The notes: generated by a model from the letters alone, not told the origin. Positions 32,671 through 43,677 are shown, counted from the stretch's first letter. The stretch is 64,000 bases of DNA from Acidobacteriaceae bacterium (GCA_030041045.1 JASHOQ010000097.1:1-64000); one strand, 5' to 3'. Made by a program: numbers and translations.

Positions 32671-33731
32671 TGATGAATCAGGCCATCGATCTGCGCTCGG
32701 ACACGGTGACCCGCCCCACACCGGCGATGCGCGCGGCCATGGCTGCGGCTGAAGTGGGCGACGACGTTTACGGCGAGGACCCGACGGTCAATCTGCTGGA
32801 GCTGCGCGCCGCAGAGCTCTTCGGCCGTGAAGCGGCGCTCTTTGTGCCCACGGGCACCATGGGCAACCAGATCGCCATCCGCCTGCACACGCATCCCGGG
32901 CAGGAAGTGATTGCCGAGGCGCGGGCGCACATTCTCGACTACGAAATGGCCACGACGGCGGTTTTTTCCGGCTGCCTCATCCGCGCCGTTCCCGCCGAGG
33001 GCGGCATTCTCACCTGGAAGCACATCGAGGCGGCCATCCAGCCGTGGGGCAATTTCCGCGCGGCGACGGGTTTGATTGAGATTGAGAACACGGCGAATCT
33101 GGCGGGTGGCCGGGTCTCCGACCTTCAAGTTTTGGACGAGATTGTTGCCGGCGCCAAGGAGCGCAAGCTCCCCACGCATCTCGACGGTGCGCGCATCTTC
33201 AACGCGGCCGTGGCGCTGAATGTGGACGTGCAGACGCTTACGCGCGGCTTTGACACGGTCATGTTCTGCCTCTCGAAGGGACTGGGCGCGCCGGTGGGCT
33301 CAATGCTGGTGGGCTCGGCGGAGCTGATGAAGCGGGCGCGGATTTTTCGCAAAGCGCTCGGCGGCGGCATGCGCCAGGCGGGCGTGCTGGCCGCGGCGGG
33401 ATTGATTGCGCTCGAGGACGGCCCGAAGGGCCTCGCCAACGATCATGCCAACGCGCGGCTGCTGGCCGAAGCGCTCGCCGCAATGGAAGGCGTCTCGATT
33501 GATCTCGATTCCGTGGAAACGAACATCGTGATTTTTCGTCTTGCGGCAGGCGCGGGTGCGCCGGAGCTCGCCGCGCGGCTCAAGGAGCGCGGCGTGCTCG
33601 TGAACGCCGTTGGCCCGGACGCCATCCGGTTGGTGACGCATCGCGACGTGAGCCGCAAGGATTGCCTGGATGCGGCCGAGACGCTGAGCGAAGAGATCGA
33701 AGCGGGGATGAGAACGGCCGGCGTAAAGTGA
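32670..33731 (+). CDS. ltaE: Low-specificity L-threonine aldolase
   Basis: 353 residues, a fold-type I PLP enzyme that splits threonine or allo-threonine to glycine and acetaldehyde. Signatures: [19 protein letters not shown] near the start, [40 protein letters not shown] with the PLP aspartate, and the Schiff-base lysine K203 in [13 protein letters not shown]. The ATGATG start overlaps the previous stop by one base. The last codons and stop lie inside a strong terminator hairpin. It may help recycle the threonine made by thrB/thrC or supply glycine. Confidence 0.95.
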   Translation: MMNQAIDLRSDTVTRPTPAMRAAMAAAEVGDDVYGEDPTVNLLELRAAELFGREAALFVPTGTMGNQIAIRLHTHPGQEVIAEARAHILDYEMATTAVFSGCLIRAVPAEGGILTWKHIEAAIQPWGNFRAATGLIEIENTANLAGGRVSDLQVLDEIVAGAKERKLPTHLDGARIFNAAVALNVDVQTLTRGFDTVMFCLSKGLGAPVGSMLVGSAELMKRARIFRKALGGGMRQAGVLAAAGLIALEDGPKGLANDHANARLLAEALAAMEGVSIDLDSVETNIVIFRLAAGAGAPELAARLKERGVLVNAVGPDAIRLVTHRDVSRKDCLDAAETLSEEIEAGMRTAGVK

Positions 33732-33746
33732 GCCGGCCGTTTCCTT
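33713..33746 (+). terminator. Terminator hairpin containing the ltaE stop codon
   Basis: AACGGCCGGC (33713-33722) pairs perfectly with GCCGGCCGTT (33732-33741), followed by TCCTT. The ltaE TGA sits in the nine-base loop, so the stem's left arm is coding. Confidence 0.75.
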
Positions 33747-33842
33747 GAGCGCGCAGGCAATGGCTAGCTGCGGTTGACTGCCCTTGCGGTTGTGCCTCAA
33801 ATCTTACTGTCTGCGGGGCGGTCCGCTCGCACTGAAGGCCCG

Positions 33843-35081
33843 CTAGGATGCCCCGCCGCCCGTGGCGATGGTCCAGCCGAGAGAAGGCCCGCTCCCGGAG
33901 CTTCCGCCGCTCGATCCGATCGAGTTAGAGAAGGTTTGAAATGAGCCCACGGTGACGGGCACAGCCACAAACGTGGCCGAGATGCCGCTTTCGCTGGCGC
34001 TTGCCGTGCCGCAGTAGAGCCGCACCGTATCCGTGCCGGTGGAGGATGGAATGGAGACGGCGCCGAGAAGCGGCAGGTTGGATGCGCTTTGCATTTCCAT
34101 CGAGCCTAAGGCGATGGCTGTACCCGTACCGGCCACGTTGGCGTCGTCATAAATGCTGCAAAGCAGCGCGTCGGGCGTCCCCAGCCCTCCGGTGACGACG
34201 GCATGAAGGAAAAACGAGCCCGCGGGAAGCGTGAGATTGGCAATATCCGTGGCCGTATTCCCGTTTCCCACATTTACCCCGCCGGCAAAGGTCGCGCCGT
34301 AGGCGGTGGGAGCGAGAGGAAATCCGGGCGGTCCCGCCACTCCCTGGGGTCCTTGCGGCCCCTGCGCTCCCTGCGGCCCTTGTGTTCCCTGCGGTCCTTG
34401 CGCTCCCTGCGGACCTTGCACGCCCTGCGGGCCGGCGTCCGCGAGCACGATCTCCAGCCTGGGCTCGTGGCTGGTCACGATGTCTTCCTTGCTGTCGAAT
34501 ACCACGTACGTGGTGTTGGTCGCTGCTTCAATCGCGATTCCGTTGTTTTCCATTCCCCCGTTCGCAGAGCCTTCAAGCCATTGCTGGACGAGATCGGTCA
34601 CATCGACAACCAGGAAGGAGTTCGCGTTGCCCAGGGACACATCCGAGGCGAAGGGCATGCTGGCCAGCGCAGGCGGCGAGGAGGGGCTAAGGGTTGACTC
34701 GCTCCACGCGCCGGTGACGGGATAAATGTTGACTTCGCCCGCCGGCGTGATGCCCGGGCTGATGAAAAGCTTCAGCGTCGCTTTGATTACATTGGCGGCA
34801 GAGACTGAAGGCGGCAGCGAAGATGGCAGCTGGAACTTGATGTATGTGGTGGTGGCGCCTACTTTGAGCGGACCCACGGTGGAATTTTCGCCTGCGACAA
34901 TCAAAGAAAGCCCCGCGCCGTTCAGGTCCAGTAATTGGGTTACGGAATTCGCGGACAAAAACGCATCGTCCGTGTCCGTGCCCGTCTGCGCCGCCAATCT
35001 ACCGGGCGCCAGGAATGCGGCCAGGGCCAGCATGGGGGCAAAGCGAAACATCGTCTGGGGAACTGTCATCGACCTGCTCAT
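33843..35081 (-). CDS. Secreted DNRLRE-domain protein with a collagen-like stretch
   Basis: 412 residues from ATG 35081, with GAGGAGGAG just upstream. After a signal peptide ([21 protein letters not shown]) comes a DNRLRE-type beta domain (about 30-215): [57 protein letters not shown] and a final [11 protein letters not shown]. Residues 216-253 are collagen-like Gly-x-y repeats ([10 protein letters not shown] units). The end is a second beta domain with a Ser/Gly-rich tail. DNRLRE domains occur in cell-surface and fibre-associated proteins. A surface or extracellular adhesive role is inferred. The Gly-Pro-Gln repeat is encoded by a nine-base tandem and may vary in number. Confidence 0.88.
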   Translation of the reverse strand: MSRSMTVPQTMFRFAPMLALAAFLAPGRLAAQTGTDTDDAFLSANSVTQLLDLNGAGLSLIVAGENSTVGPLKVGATTTYIKFQLPSSLPPSVSAANVIKATLKLFISPGITPAGEVNIYPVTGAWSESTLSPSSPPALASMPFASDVSLGNANSFLVVDVTDLVQQWLEGSANGGMENNGIAIEAATNTTYVVFDSKEDIVTSHEPRLEIVLADAGPQGVQGPQGAQGPQGTQGPQGAQGPQGPQGVAGPPGFPLAPTAYGATFAGGVNVGNGNTATDIANLTLPAGSFFLHAVVTGGLGTPDALLCSIYDDANVAGTGTAIALGSMEMQSASNLPLLGAVSIPSSTGTDTVRLYCGTASASESGISATFVAVPVTVGSFQTFSNSIGSSGGSSGSGPSLGWTIATGGGAS

Positions 35082-35396
35082 GCTCTCCTCCTCGAGTGTG
35101 AGTGCGTCTGCAATCGTGCCCTGCCGAACCCGTTGGCCGAACACACGCCGCCGGCGAAGCCGAAAAGGCGTGCGCGAGCGTAGGAACGCGGCTCAATTGC
35201 AGAGAGATGGATGCATGCCTGGCTCCGCAAACGCATGCCGGCGGCTCGCTGGGGGAGCGGCTCAAGGGCAAACGCCAGGGATTACGAGAGCGACGCAAAT
35301 ATCCAACTGCGCAGATTTTGGTCGGCGGACAAAGGAAAAACAAGTACTCTAAAAGGGCAGAAAAACGCACTGCCCCTGTTGCGTCCCGGAGTCGTT

Positions 35397-36410
35397 ATGA
35401 GCCTGCGTCATCGGCCAATGCGGCCCCAAGATGTCGCCGGATGCGTGGCCATTGTCGCCGCTCATCCGCAGCTTGGCCCGCGGTATGGGAATGCGATCGG
35501 CGAGCTCAAAAAGGCCTGGCTGCAACTGCTGGATCATGAGGCCAAGACGGCAGTCGTGTTTGAGGAGGTTGGCGAGTCGGGCGTGCGGATTCTGGGATCC
35601 GGCGTGTCGGCGTTTGTTTCTGACGCTTTTATTCTCGAAGTGAAGCAGCCGCCCTTCTTCTGGTTTGGACCGGAGCTGGCCCGGCGAATTGCGACAGGCG
35701 CATCGCCCCTGCTTTCCGACCGGGAGATTCGAGAGGCCAATGCGTGCGGTGGATTGAATCTGCTCACCTGGGAGGGTTGCATCCGGCCTGAGGAGATCAA
35801 GCGCCCCGACGTCTACAACAGGGTGATGTCCGCGTTTCTGGAGGAGCATCGCGGCTACCTGTTCAAGGAGATCATCGGCACGCAGGCGGAGACCGTGGAG
35901 AGATTCCTGAGCATGATCAAGAGCGGAGGCATGCTGCTGGACGCGCTGAGCGGCGAATGGAAGGACGCCTACTCGGGAGAGCCGCAGGAGATCATCCAGC
36001 GGCCGCACGTTCTCGGCCTGTCGCGGGAAATCGAAACGCGACGGCCCGGCTCGCTGGTGGGCATGCTCTTCGATCATCAGCCGCCCAGGCTTGGCTTCAG
36101 CGCCAGCGAGCAACGGCTGTTGCAGGCTGCGCTGCGCGGCGGCACAGACGAAGAGTTGAGCGCCGAACTGGAGATATCCCTCTCCGCGGTCAAAAAAGCT
36201 TGGCGCACAATCTACGAACGCGTAGAGGCCAGTTTGCCCGGGCTGGTTCCTTTCAATCTGGCCGCCGGGGACTCGATGCCGCAGCGGGCAAAAGAGAAAA
36301 AGCGGCAGCTCATGGTTTATCTCCGCGACCACCCCGAGGAGCTGCGGCCGGTTTCGCGAAAGCTGCTGCGGCAGAGCCGGTCGCGGGAGTACGCGCATGC
36401 AGCGCGCTGA
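35397..36410 (+). CDS. LuxR-type helix-turn-helix protein with GNAT-like start
   Basis: 337 residues from ATG 35397. The N-terminal HRPMRPQDVAGCVAIVAAHP resembles the start of a GNAT acetyltransferase fold, but the acetyl-CoA loop (Q/R-x-x-G-x-G/A) is not seen, so enzymatic activity is doubtful. The C-terminal part near residues 232-275 (FSASEQRLLQAALRGGTDEE, LSAELEISLSAVKKAWRTIY) is a LuxR/GerE-type DNA-binding helix-turn-helix. The linker is rich in aromatic and charged residues. A sensor-like N-domain controlling DNA binding is plausible. No signal peptide. The gene ends at the shared terminator before glnA; regulatory links to nitrogen genes are speculative. Confidence 0.75.
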   Translation: MSLRHRPMRPQDVAGCVAIVAAHPQLGPRYGNAIGELKKAWLQLLDHEAKTAVVFEEVGESGVRILGSGVSAFVSDAFILEVKQPPFFWFGPELARRIATGASPLLSDREIREANACGGLNLLTWEGCIRPEEIKRPDVYNRVMSAFLEEHRGYLFKEIIGTQAETVERFLSMIKSGGMLLDALSGEWKDAYSGEPQEIIQRPHVLGLSREIETRRPGSLVGMLFDHQPPRLGFSASEQRLLQAALRGGTDEELSAELEISLSAVKKAWRTIYERVEASLPGLVPFNLAAGDSMPQRAKEKKRQLMVYLRDHPEELRPVSRKLLRQSRSREYAHAAR

Positions 36411-36441
36411 AGGAGCGCGCGGGGCAACACTTGAAGCAAAG

Positions 36442-36475
36442 AGCCCAATCTCCCGGAGGGAAGATTGGGCTTTTG
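36442..36475. terminator. Bidirectional terminator before glnA (GSI)
   Basis: AGCCCAATCT (36442-36451) pairs perfectly with AGATTGGGCT (36462-36471) around CCCGGAGGGA, with TTTTG on the plus side and CTTTGCTT on the minus side. Confidence 0.9.
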
Positions 36476-36506
36476 TGATTCCAGGCTGGACCTGTTCGCG
36501 TTTGCC

Positions 36507-37928
<1,422 letters not shown>

Positions 37929-38283
37929 AGTGCTTCTCCTTTCCGTCTCAGGTTGCGCGTGACCGGGTTTGTGGCGCCGGCGAGAGACGAAGCGCAGCAG
38001 AGACGCGCTCTACGGATGAGGATGGCGCCCGAGGATTGCGCTCAAGACTGCCCCGGATCGCCGCTCGCCGGCGAAGGATTGCAGATTGTCTTCGCGGAGT
38101 TTGCGCCTCCGCGATGCGGTTGAAGAAATCGGCCGGGGTTGAGAAGTTGCGCGCCTGCCGAGTGCACGGGAGAGCGAGACAGGCACGCGGCTCCGATGGA
38201 ATTTTTCGGTGGCGCAAAAAGCGAGTAGAAAACTTCGCAAGCAATCTACCACTTGCGCCGGAAGCGCAGCAACTCCTATGCGG

Positions 38284-38328
38284 AAAAACATGAGGAAGCA
38301 GCGAGCCTCACCAGCTCTCGCTGCTTCC
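38284..38328 (-). terminator. Terminator of the GSII gene
   Basis: GGAAGCAGCGAG (38294-38305) pairs perfectly with CTCGCTGCTTCC (38317-38328). Reading the minus strand it is followed by TCATGTTTTT. It is 94 bases after the GSII stop. Confidence 0.8.
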
Positions 38329-38352
38329 CTCGTACGGTTTGCCGCTCCGCAA

Positions 38353-38390
38353 CCTTGCTCCGCTGCCGATGCCATTGGCAGCGGGCAAGG
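38353..38390. repeat. Second strong hairpin downstream of GSII
   Basis: CCTTGC-T-CCGCTGCC pairs with GGCAGCGG-GCAAGG around GATGCCATT, about fourteen pairs with one bulge. There is no T-run, so it is more likely a 3' end stabiliser than a terminator. Confidence 0.7.
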
Positions 38391-38421
38391 CCGGAAAGGC
38401 GAGGATGCGAACTGACTGCGG

Positions 38422-39444
38422 TTAAACCAGCGCGGGCTCCCCGACGGACTCCACCGTCTTCCAGATACGCGCGACGATCTGGTACGGATCGGCCTCGGAG
38501 TTCGGACGGCGGTCTTCAAGGTAGCCGCGGTAGCCGTTCCTGATGAAGTTGACCGGCAGCCGGATGGAAGCGCCGCGGTCGGAGAGCCCATAGTTGAACT
38601 TGTCGATGGACTGGGTTTCGTGATGGCCGGTCAGACGCAAATGGTTGTCAGGACCGTAGACCTCGATGTGCGCTCCGATGTTGTTCTCGAAGGCCGCCAT
38701 CAGCGCTTCAAAGTACTCCTTGCCGCCCACCTCGCGCAGCAGCCTGGTGGAGAAGTTGGTGTGCATGCCGGAGCCGTTCCAGTCGCCGCGGATGGGCTTG
38801 CAGTGGAGCTGCAGGTCGACTTCGTACTTCTCGCACAAACGGGCCATCAGGTAGCGGGCCACCCACAGGTCGTCGGCGGCCTTGTGCGAGCCCTTGCCGA
38901 AGATCTGGAACTCCCATTGGCCCTTGGCCACTTCCGCATTGATGCCCTCGTGGTTGATGCCGGCGTGCAGGCAGAGATCGAGATGCTCTTCCACGATCTG
39001 GCGCGCCAGGCTGCCCATGTACTTGTAGCCCACGCCGCAGTAGTAGGGCCCTTGGGGCGCGGGATAGCCTTCCTCAGGGAAGCCGAGCGGCCGGCCGTCC
39101 TTGTAAAGGAAATATTCCTGCTCGAATCCGAACCAGAGGTCGGGGTCGTCGGGAGTCGCGGCGCGCATATTGGAAGGATGAGGCGTACCGTCGGGAAGCA
39201 TGACTTCGCTAAGAACGATGTAGGCGCTCTTCCGGGCTCCGTCAGGGTAAATGGCGACCGGCTTGAGAATACAATCGGAGCTCCTGCCCTCGGCCTGCAT
39301 GGTGGAGCTGCCGTCGAATCCCCAAAGGGGCAGGTCGGCAAGGGCCGGCGGCTTTTCAAAATCCTTGATGGTGGTCTTGCCGCGCAATTCCGGAATGGGT
39401 TTCTTGCCGTCAAGCCAGACGTACTCGAGTTTGTATTTAGCCAT
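38422..39444 (-). CDS. Glutamine synthetase type II (eukaryote-like GSII)
   Basis: 340 residues from ATG 39444, with AAAGGAG nine bases upstream. The beta-grasp region reads EYVWLDGKKPIPELRGKTTI; the catalytic part has WGFDGSSTMQAEGRSSD, WFGFEQEYFLYKDGRPLGFP, GINHEGINAEVAKGQWEFQI, GDWNGSGMHTNFST and LTGHHETQS. The size and these motifs fit GSII (GlnII), known from rhizobia, actinomycetes and eukaryotes, rather than GSI or GSIII. GSII is not adenylylated and is less stable, so the pair would let the cell use two forms of control over nitrogen assimilation. Confidence 0.94.
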   Translation of the reverse strand: MAKYKLEYVWLDGKKPIPELRGKTTIKDFEKPPALADLPLWGFDGSSTMQAEGRSSDCILKPVAIYPDGARKSAYIVLSEVMLPDGTPHPSNMRAATPDDPDLWFGFEQEYFLYKDGRPLGFPEEGYPAPQGPYYCGVGYKYMGSLARQIVEEHLDLCLHAGINHEGINAEVAKGQWEFQIFGKGSHKAADDLWVARYLMARLCEKYEVDLQLHCKPIRGDWNGSGMHTNFSTRLLREVGGKEYFEALMAAFENNIGAHIEVYGPDNHLRLTGHHETQSIDKFNYGLSDRGASIRLPVNFIRNGYRGYLEDRRPNSEADPYQIVARIWKTVESVGEPALV

Positions 39445-39578
39445 GAATTCTCCTTTGGGCGGATGGTTGAAATCGTTGTCTTTACTCAGAAATCCTAGGG
39501 CGCTTCGCATAAGGATCCCGTGAAGATTCGGCTGGTCGGGCTGAGGAAATCGGCAGCCGCGTTGCCACCGGCGAGCGT

Positions 39579-40553
39579 TCAGCGGCGATGGGAGAGGAGA
39601 ACCATCAGCAGAAGAACCACCACCGGGATCAGGGCCAGGCCGGTGTAGTAGAGAATCTTCCGCGTAAGGTGGGATTTTCGTTTTTGCCAGTTGGTAATTT
39701 CCGGGCGGTCCTCGACGCCGACCTGGTCAAGATGCTCAAGATCGTGTGCAAATTCGTGCGCGGTCGCGTAGCGGTTTTTCGGCTCCCGTTCCAAGGCGCG
39801 GTACAGCACCTCCTGCAATTGCGGCGAGACCGTGGGATCGGCCACGCGCGGAGGCACCGGCGGGTTCAGCATGCGGTCGTTCATGGCCGCCATGGGCGTG
39901 GGTCCGGAAAAGGGCAGCTTGCCGGTAAGCATCTCGTAGAGAATCACGCCCATGGAGTAGATGTCGCTGCGGCCATCGCCGCGCTTGCCCTTCACCTGCT
40001 CGGGTGAAATGTAGTTGGGCGTGCCCAGGGTCGCGGTAAAGTTGGCGTAGGTGAGCCGGCGCGCGCCGGAGTCGCCGGCGATGCCGAAGTCGATAAGCTT
40101 GATGTTGTCGTTCTCATCGACCATGATGTTTTCCGGTTTCAGATCGCGATGGACCACACCGTGGGCGTGAATGTAATCGAGCGCGTCGAGAACGCCGATG
40201 GTGATGCGCAGGGCGCGTTCCTGGGGCATGCGGCCCTCGTCGAGGATGTTGCGCAGCAGGCGGCCCTCGCACCACTCCATCACCATGTAAACGCGCGAGC
40301 GCTCCTCGCCGCCATAAACGCGCATCACCTTGGGGTGGTCGAGCTTTTCACCAATGCCGGCTTCGCGCTGGAAGCGGTCGTAGAGAATGGGATCGGCCTC
40401 CAGGTCGGGGTGGGGAATTTTGAGCGCCACCACGCGGCCGTCTCGCGTATCGACGGCGCGGAAGATGGAAGCCATGCCGCTCCGGGCGACGGGCGTCTCA
40501 ATGCGATAGGAGTCGATCTGCGTGCCGGCTTCGAGGCTGTCGTAAAAGCTCAT
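39579..40553 (-). CDS. Membrane-anchored Ser/Thr protein kinase (PknB-like)
   Basis: 324 residues. Kinase domain at about 16-275: K45 in VVALKI for ATP, HRDLKPEN with catalytic D137, DFG at 155-157 and TPNYISPEQVKGK as P+1 loop. The glycine-rich loop is degenerate: VARSGMASIF keeps only one glycine of GxGxxG. The C-terminal helix (LALIPVVVLLLMVLL) anchors it with the kinase in the cytoplasm; only a few residues (SHRR) follow, so there is no sensor domain outside. The PP2C phosphatase gene lies upstream on the same strand across a repeat, a typical antagonist pair. Substrates are unknown. Confidence 0.92.
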   Translation of the reverse strand: MSFYDSLEAGTQIDSYRIETPVARSGMASIFRAVDTRDGRVVALKIPHPDLEADPILYDRFQREAGIGEKLDHPKVMRVYGGEERSRVYMVMEWCEGRLLRNILDEGRMPQERALRITIGVLDALDYIHAHGVVHRDLKPENIMVDENDNIKLIDFGIAGDSGARRLTYANFTATLGTPNYISPEQVKGKRGDGRSDIYSMGVILYEMLTGKLPFSGPTPMAAMNDRMLNPPVPPRVADPTVSPQLQEVLYRALEREPKNRYATAHEFAHDLEHLDQVGVEDRPEITNWQKRKSHLTRKILYYTGLALIPVVVLLLMVLLSHRR

Positions 40554-40904
40554 TGTGTCTCAAGAAAAATACGAGAGGCTCCTTCTACTTTATCGGGTTG
40601 GAGCGGAGATGAGCTAAGGATTCCGTAAGGCCTTCACCGGATCAGTTTGCAGGGAGAAGCCCTTTCGAGGCTGAAGTGGGTGTGTCAACATCCTTGGGGT
40701 GAGAGCACCTGTCTTGGTTCCGTCGCCCACTGGGGTTTGGAATATTTTTTGCATGTTTTTCCCAGGATTTCGTTCGCTCGGGCGAACTCCATCCTGGGCT
40801 ATTCTCCTGGCGTCCCTCCGGGACGCTTTGCGGGGACGGCGCGGCAGTCGGCGGAATTCATGCAGACGCTGACGCGCGGATCGTCCCCGGCGTGTGTGCG
40901 CGCC
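40554..40904. other. Kinase-phosphatase gap occupied by a repeat
   Basis: 351 bases between the PP2C phosphatase end and the kinase start. A copy of the interspersed repeat (40716-40831) fills the middle; the rest shows no gene. The kinase promoter probably lies in 40554-40640, which is AT-richer. Confidence 0.5.
40716..40831. repeat. Interspersed CCCAGGATT-type repeat, copy B
   Basis: Partner of copy A at 7894-8025. It keeps GGTTCCGTCGCCC, TCCCAGGATTTCGT, ACTCCATCCTGGGCTA and TCCCTCCGGGACGC. The two halves CCCAGGAT and ATCCTGGG form a palindrome around a TTCGCTCGGGCGAA hairpin. Confidence 0.75.
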
Positions 40905-41708
40905 TCAGGCCGGAATCCGGTATGGCCTGCCGCGATACATGCCCACCTGCTCGACGGAACGCACCCGGATCACCTGTGCCGTGGTGTTGTCGCCTCCATC
41001 GAGTTCGACCGCGCGGCAAACCAGGTCGCGGGCAACCTCGGCTGCGCTTTTCTTTTGCAAGACGATCTCAGCGATCATGGCTTCGGTCATCTCGTCGTGT
41101 AAACCATCCGTGCACAGCACAAGCGCATCGCCGGCCGCGAGCGTGATCGCCGTTGTATCGGGAGCGACGAACATCTCCGGCCCCAGAGAGCGGATGAGAA
41201 CGTGGCGCGCATCCGAGTCTTTAATTCCGCCATCGGAAATCAGTCCCAACTTCTTCTGCTCGTTGACCAGGGTATGATCCTGTGTGACCTGGCGCGCCCT
41301 GCCATTGCGGACAAGGTAGCAGCGCGAATCGCCGACGTGGGAGATAACGGCCTGGTCGTAGCGCAGCGCGCAGACCACCAGAGTGGACGCCATGCTGCGG
41401 CCGCGGTATTGCGGCTCCAGCGTGCGGTCGTGAATGGCGGTGTTCGCGTGCTGCACCAGCCGCGGAAGCAGGCTGATGAGCATGGCGCCGGCCTGCGCGC
41501 TGCCGAACTCCTCAGTGACCACGGAAATGGCGGTCGCCGAAGCCACTTCGCCCAGATCGAGGCCGCCCACGCCGTCGGCCACCGCGAAGAGAAATCCGTG
41601 CGAACGGGCCTGGCGCCGCGAGGAGGGGATGAACGATCCCATGGCATCTTCGTTATTTTTGCGAACCTTTCCGAAATCGCTCGCTTCCCCGAACTGAACG
41701 TCCAACAT
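40905..41708 (-). CDS. PP2C-family protein phosphatase
   Basis: 267 residues from ATG 41708. The start MLDVQFGEASDFGKVRKNNED is the normal beginning of bacterial PP2C proteins, with the RxxNED metal motif. LFAVADGVGGLDLGEVAS carries the DGVGG metal site, VSHVGDSRCYLVRNG the third motif, LVLCTDGLHDEM the fourth and GGDNTTAQVIRV the fifth. All metal aspartates are present, so a manganese-dependent phosphatase active on Ser/Thr phosphate is expected. An in-frame start at 41816 would add unlike-family residues and run into an inverted repeat. It is soluble and likely reverses the adjacent kinase. Confidence 0.93.
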   Translation of the reverse strand: MLDVQFGEASDFGKVRKNNEDAMGSFIPSSRRQARSHGFLFAVADGVGGLDLGEVASATAISVVTEEFGSAQAGAMLISLLPRLVQHANTAIHDRTLEPQYRGRSMASTLVVCALRYDQAVISHVGDSRCYLVRNGRARQVTQDHTLVNEQKKLGLISDGGIKDSDARHVLIRSLGPEMFVAPDTTAITLAAGDALVLCTDGLHDEMTEAMIAEIVLQKKSAAEVARDLVCRAVELDGGDNTTAQVIRVRSVEQVGMYRGRPYRIPA

Positions 41709-41794
41709 GTGCGCCGCCGCGTAGCCTGTCTTCCCAGCACCCGGGAGATCTGCCTCAAGTTTATAAGCCCATGAGAGCTTCGTTGAAAACGAGT

Positions 41795-41857
41795 TCTGGG
41801 TGGACCTCGCTTCCATGCCTTTGTGTTACGGCGTCTGAAGCGGGAGTCCACCCAGAA
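41795..41857. repeat. 12-bp inverted repeat upstream of the phosphatase
   Basis: TTCTGGGTGGAC (41795-41806) and GTCCACCCAGAA (41846-41857) face each other across 39 bases in the gap between the phosphatase start and the permease end. Confidence 0.75.
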
Positions 41858-41877
41858 ATGCGTACGAGAGAACCAGT

Positions 41878-43677
41878 TTAAGAGACGGCCTGTTTGGATG
41901 CGAGCAGCACGGACTTGCCTTTCTTTTTCGACGATTTGAGGAAATAGATGGCACCGTAAGTGCCCCAGGCCACGGAGATGCCGAGTGCGAGCAGCGGTTC
42001 CTTCGAGGTGCCCAGGCTGAATGCCGGGCCGATCAGGTAGAAGGCCATGCAGGTGAGATTCGCCAGCAGGCCGAATCCTGGAATGAGCGTGTGCCTCACG
42101 AGGTTGTGATCGGGGCGCTTGTTGTAGGCGATGATGCAAAGCAGGCAGCTGAGGCCATAGAGGATGAAGGTGCCAAAGTTGGAGGTGAGAGTCATGGACA
42201 GTAGCGAGTTGGGCAGCGCGGCCATCTTGGCCTGCGTGGTGTAGCCGAAGGAGGAGAAGATGCCATGGGGCAGGGCGGCGATGGTGGCGTCCGTGGGCGC
42301 GCTGGCGTCGCCGAATTCCAGCGAGACGCAAATGACGCCGATGACGGCGGCGATAACCGCCAGTGTCCAGATGGAGCGATGCGGCGAGAGGTTCTTGGAG
42401 TGCAGCATGCCGAAGTGTTCGGGAACCTCCTCGTCCTTGCCCATGGCGTAAGTGACGCGGGCGCCCGTGTTCATGCAGCTCAGCGTGGTGCCGACGAGGG
42501 CGAAGAAAACGGTGACTGCTTCAGCCAGCATGAAGTACCGGCCATGACCCTGGCCGAGCAGTGCGTCGCCGACGATGATCATCATGTCGCCGATGGGCGC
42601 GGCCGAGCCGGCGGCTGTTGGCATGGTGTAGCCGGAGTTGAGGAAGTAGTTGGCGCAGAAATACTCAAACAGGTAGCAGAACGCGCCCTGAATGAGCAGC
42701 GATGAGATGACAGCAATGGGAATATGCTTGGTTGGGTTCTTGGCCTCGCCTCCCAACGAGGTGACCGATTCGAAACCCACCAGCAGGAAGATAGCCACCG
42801 TTGACTGAATAAACAACCAGCTCAGCCGATGCGCGCCCACCACGGAGGCTGCGTTGGGATGGGTGAGGAAGTTGCCGCTTGAATCGGTGGTGGGATAGGT
42901 GATGACGAAGGGAACGGGCTTGCCCGCTGCGTCGAGCTGGGGCAGCGGCGTGCCGCTGGCGTCGCGCATCACCGAGCCGTCCTTGGGATTGGTGGCGAAC
43001 TGGTAGGTGTAGGTGGCCAGAGTCTGGCTGTCGTAATTAAACCCGGTGCTTCCCGAGGGGTGGTTAGCGCGATAGCCGAGGGCGAGCACGCTGAAGACGA
43101 TCAGGGCGGAGATCTGGACGACGTTCACGGCGATGTTGACGGCTGTGGAGGCTGAAGCGCCCTTGGAGGCGATCCAGGCGACAAAGAACGAGAAGATAAC
43201 CGCAATCAGGCCTGTGAACACCGGTCCGGGATTGGAGCCGCTTATGAAGTTGGGATACAGGAACCCAACGATGTAGCCGACAAAGATGCCGGTAACGGCC
43301 ACCATCACGCCGGTATACACCCAGTAGTAAAGGTGCGAGCCCCAGCCGACAACGAACTTGGAGACGCGGGCAAATTTGAAGGCCTTGTCTTTGGAGAGCA
43401 TGGCCTGTTCGGCGTAGTAGTAGCTCGATCCGGTGCCGGGGTAGAGCTTGGATATCTCCGCGTAGGCTACCGCTGTTGCCAGGCACAAGAGCAGGGAGAC
43501 GAAGATCCCCAGCCACATGGCCGGAGCGGTGGAGGGCTGGTTGGCGACGCCGGTACCGGCCTGGATGGCAAACGTGAGCCAGAGGAAGGCGCCGGGAGCG
43601 ATCATCGCCATTGCGTTCGCGGTCAACCCGGTGAGGCCCAGTGTGGACTGCATCTGGGGTGCTTTCTGATCTGCCAT
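41878..43677 (-). CDS. APC-superfamily amino acid permease with an external insert
   Basis: 599 residues from ATG 43677, placed seven bases after AGGAG; another ATG at 43683 is less well spaced. Helix 1 reads LTANAMAMIAPGAFLWLTFA, lacking the GSGI of the permeases at 8-11 kb, and AYAEISKLYPGTGSSYYYAE is the helix 2-3 loop. GFESVTSLGGEAKNPTKHIP is the helix 6-7 region. A polar segment of about 75 residues (near 215-290, with NYDSQTLATYTYQF) forms a large periplasmic loop, rare in the family. It is probably in one operon with the porin upstream, so the two could form an outer-plus-inner-membrane uptake route. Confidence 0.9.
   Translation of the reverse strand: MADQKAPQMQSTLGLTGLTANAMAMIAPGAFLWLTFAIQAGTGVANQPSTAPAMWLGIFVSLLLCLATAVAYAEISKLYPGTGSSYYYAEQAMLSKDKAFKFARVSKFVVGWGSHLYYWVYTGVMVAVTGIFVGYIVGFLYPNFISGSNPGPVFTGLIAVIFSFFVAWIASKGASASTAVNIAVNVVQISALIVFSVLALGYRANHPSGSTGFNYDSQTLATYTYQFATNPKDGSVMRDASGTPLPQLDAAGKPVPFVITYPTTDSSGNFLTHPNAASVVGAHRLSWLFIQSTVAIFLLVGFESVTSLGGEAKNPTKHIPIAVISSLLIQGAFCYLFEYFCANYFLNSGYTMPTAAGSAAPIGDMMIIVGDALLGQGHGRYFMLAEAVTVFFALVGTTLSCMNTGARVTYAMGKDEEVPEHFGMLHSKNLSPHRSIWTLAVIAAVIGVICVSLEFGDASAPTDATIAALPHGIFSSFGYTTQAKMAALPNSLLSMTLTSNFGTFILYGLSCLLCIIAYNKRPDHNLVRHTLIPGFGLLANLTCMAFYLIGPAFSLGTSKEPLLALGISVAWGTYGAIYFLKSSKKKGKSVLLASKQAVS

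Larger units (their letters stand above)
37929..38421. other. Gap between the two glutamine synthetase genes
   Basis: 493 bases. The left half should hold the GSI promoter but no clear boxes were resolved. The right part holds two strong hairpins ending the GSII transcript (38284-38390). No gene is supported. Confidence 0.5.

Noticed and set aside
38010..38591. Minus-strand frame through the GSI-GSII gap
   Set aside because: It overlaps the GSII 3' end in another frame, passes through two terminator-like hairpins and shows no domain.
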